This document shows positions 61,964 through 64,000 of a stretch of 64,000 nt of DNA, piece after piece; position 1 is the stretch's first letter; each line of letters begins with the position of its first letter. The notes beneath the pieces were generated by a model, which was not told where the DNA came from, searched no databases, and worked only from the letters and a program-made list of their open reading frames with translations. The position numbers were made by a program, and so were the translations under genes. Source of the stretch: Byssochlamys sp. IMV 00236 (Eukaryota > Ascomycota > Eurotiomycetes > Eurotiales > Thermoascaceae); the NCBI GenBank assembly GCA_001931875.2, contig MSJH02000808.1, positions 248,001 through 312,000 on the forward strand. The letters run 5' to 3'.

Positions 61964-64000
61964 ATGGCAGTCACCTTTACGGAGGATAACATCAGGGATC
62001 TACGGCATCGCCTGGAGGATGCGGCCATCAAGTGTTCGGAGCGCTGCTTGTATCAGTCAGCCAAATGGTAATATGTCACGGTTCTTGAGCGGCTGTGCAA
62101 TATTGATGGCATATTTTAGGGCTGCTGAGATGCTAGATTCTCTATTACCCGTCGACGATTCCGAGACTGACCCCGATTCGCCCATGGACCTTGCGGAGCC
62201 TCCCACAGCTCCCAGTAACCCATTTCTTCGCAACCAAGATCCTCTAGAAGCTACACTCGAAGCTCAGGAAGCACATAAATACCTTCTCGCAAAGTCCTAC
62301 TTTGACACTCGTGAATACGACCGCTGCGCGGCCGTCTTCCTCCCTCCGACGATACCTACTGTACCTCTCTCATCTGTCTCTCCAAACACGAAATCGCGAA
62401 CGTCCCTGACACCGCAGAAAGGGAAGACAAAGGCGTCTCCGTTTGCTGGTCTGAAGGCAAATACCAACACCAGGAATCCGTATCCCCGCTTGAGTCAAAA
62501 GTCGCTGTTCCTCGCCTTGTACGCGAAATACCTCGCAGGAGAAAAGCGCAAAGATGAAGAGACGGAAATGGTACTAGGGCCCGCAGATGGCGGCATGACT
62601 GTCAACCGTGAACTGCCAGAGCTCGCTAGGGGTCTGGAGGGGTGGTTTGCAGAAAGAAGGGAAGGGGGTTTGGAAGACCGTGGCCAAGGGTGGCTGGAAT
62701 ACCTATACGGCGTCATTTTATTGAAAGGCAAAAACGAAGAGGAGGCCAAAAAATGGTTGATCCGCAGTGTTCATCTATATCCTTTCCACTGGGGAGCCTG
62801 GCAGGAATTGAATGATTTGCTGTCCAAGACGGAAGATGTATGTTTCTTGGATACTTTCATGCCTATCTGGGTGCTAACTGTCCAACAGCTCAGGCAGGTA
62901 GCTGATCTGCTGCCGCAAAATATCATGACCCTCATATTTCACTGCTACTGCAGCCAAGAGCTGTATCAAGCAACGGAAGACACTCACCAGACATTAACAG
63001 AACTCGAATCTATTTTCCCTAACAGCTCGTTTCTAAAGACTCAAAGAGCTCTCCTTTATTATCACTCTAAAGGTACGTCTGTTCGCTTACATTCAAATTC
63101 CTACGCTTATTCGAAGCAGACTTCGAGGAAGCATCACACCTATTTTCCGACATTCTCATAGCAGAACCCCATCGTCTTGACAGTCTAGATCACTATTCGA
63201 ATATCCTTTACGTTATGGGAGCTCGACCACAGCTTGCTTTCATTGCTCAACTTGCAACCGCAACGGACAAGTTCCGTCCAGAGACATGCTGCGTTGTGGG
63301 CAACTACTATTCCCTTAAATCTGAACACGAGAAAGCGGTCATGTATTTCCGTCGTGCCCTAACCTTAGACCGCAACTTCTTGTCAGCGTGGACGCTTATG
63401 GGCCACGAATACATCGAAATGAAGAACACCCACGCCGCCATCGAGTCATACCGCCGCGCTGTGGATGTCAATCGCAAGGACTACCGCGCTTGGTATGGTC
63501 TGGGCCAGGCATATGAAGTCCTGGATATGTCTTTCTACGCTCTCTTCTACTACCAACGCGCTGCAGCTCTCCGACCATACGATCCTAAGATGTGGCAGGC
63601 GGTGGGATCATGCTACGCCAAGATGGGCCGTGTCGAGCAGAGCATAAAAGCACTTAAACGCGCTCTCGTCGCCGGCTCGTACTATGAACCAGGTGACTCA
63701 CAAGGCGGGCCGGGTCGAAAGATCCTGGATCCAGAAACCCTCTATCAGATCGCAACCCTCTACGAACGCCTAGAGGACGAGGAAGAAGCTGCTGCATACA
63801 TGGAGCTCACGCTGCAGCAAGAGAGCGGTGAAGTCATCCGTCAGGATGCTGATGACGACTCCGACGCGGAAACTGAATCGGGAGATGAAACTGGGCGCAG
63901 CCGTCGCCGTCGCGGAAAGCTCTACGACGACGAAGACGAGGAAAATGAAGCTGTTGGTGGCACTGGCGTTACGGCTACGACTTCCAAAGCTCGACTGTGG
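61964..64000 (+). CDS. cdc23: Anaphase-promoting complex subunit Cdc23/Apc8 (partial, runs off the window)
   Basis: Exons 61964-62067, 62120-62837, 62889-63072 and 63120 onward stay in frame to the last base (629 codons so far); introns are 52, 51 and 47 nt. The protein is a TPR scaffold of the APC/C ubiquitin ligase. The N-terminal domain has [20 protein letters not shown]; from about residue 370 tandem TPRs follow, with the highly conserved [29 protein letters not shown] and [14 protein letters not shown]. The tail is acidic ([22 protein letters not shown]). The C-terminus lies beyond 64,000; most of the protein is already present. No damage seen. Confidence 0.95.

Overview
This is a 64 kb window of nuclear DNA from a filamentous ascomycete, most probably an Aspergillus or close Eurotiales relative (inference). 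The evidence is short GT-AG introns (46-147 nt, mostly 50-70) with CTAAC/CTGAC-like branch sites, fungal housekeeping genes with many introns, a CrpA-type cysteine-rich copper ATPase, and transposons destroyed by C-to-T/G-to-A mutation of the repeat-induced point mutation (RIP) type. Exon coordinates below come from joining reading frames at splice sites by hand; no search was run.

Layout. 1-7.4 kb: a membrane-anchored GH16 glucanase and a five-exon GRAM-like/DUF3292-type membrane protein, both on minus. 7.4-10.7 kb: gene-poor. 10.8-18.9 kb: Trk-type K+ transporter (minus), MCT-type MFS transporter with a 13-nt micro-exon (minus), and a carbon-nitrogen hydrolase (plus) diverging from it. 19.7-25.0 kb: Vps1 dynamin and the V-ATPase catalytic subunit A, in tandem on minus; both act in vacuole function. 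26.7-30.3 kb: a tiny IFI6/ISG12-like hydrophobic protein converging on a 12-exon MACPF (perforin-domain) gene.

31.56-48.48 kb is a repeat island. A RIP-degraded TA-flanked DNA transposon of Fot1/pogo type appears twice. The left copy (31,564-40,908) is split by a 7.45 kb RIP-degraded Ty3/Gypsy chromovirus with 362-bp LTRs and an odd 17-bp target duplication. The right copy (46,601-48,479) is uninterrupted. Between the two copies lie remnants of two genes and an intact crpA-type copper exporter with a very cysteine-rich N-terminus.

48.9-54.4 kb: a secreted RNase N1/T1-fold protein with an altered active-site position, a 64-aa conserved-looking small protein, and a PIN-like (Ecm3/auxin-efflux-type) transporter. 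55.9-59.9 kb is a patch of decaying genes: a GFA/CENP-V-family pseudogene with nonsense codons, a hypothetical gene with a probable frameshift, and a six-hairpin glycosidase with a large internal deletion. 60.2-64 kb returns to housekeeping genes: farnesyl diphosphate synthase (minus) and APC/C subunit Cdc23/Apc8 (plus, running off the end).

Overall, conserved vacuolar, sterol and cell-cycle genes flank an accessory segment (26-60 kb) holding possible defence or cell-death genes, metal resistance, transposons and pseudogenes.
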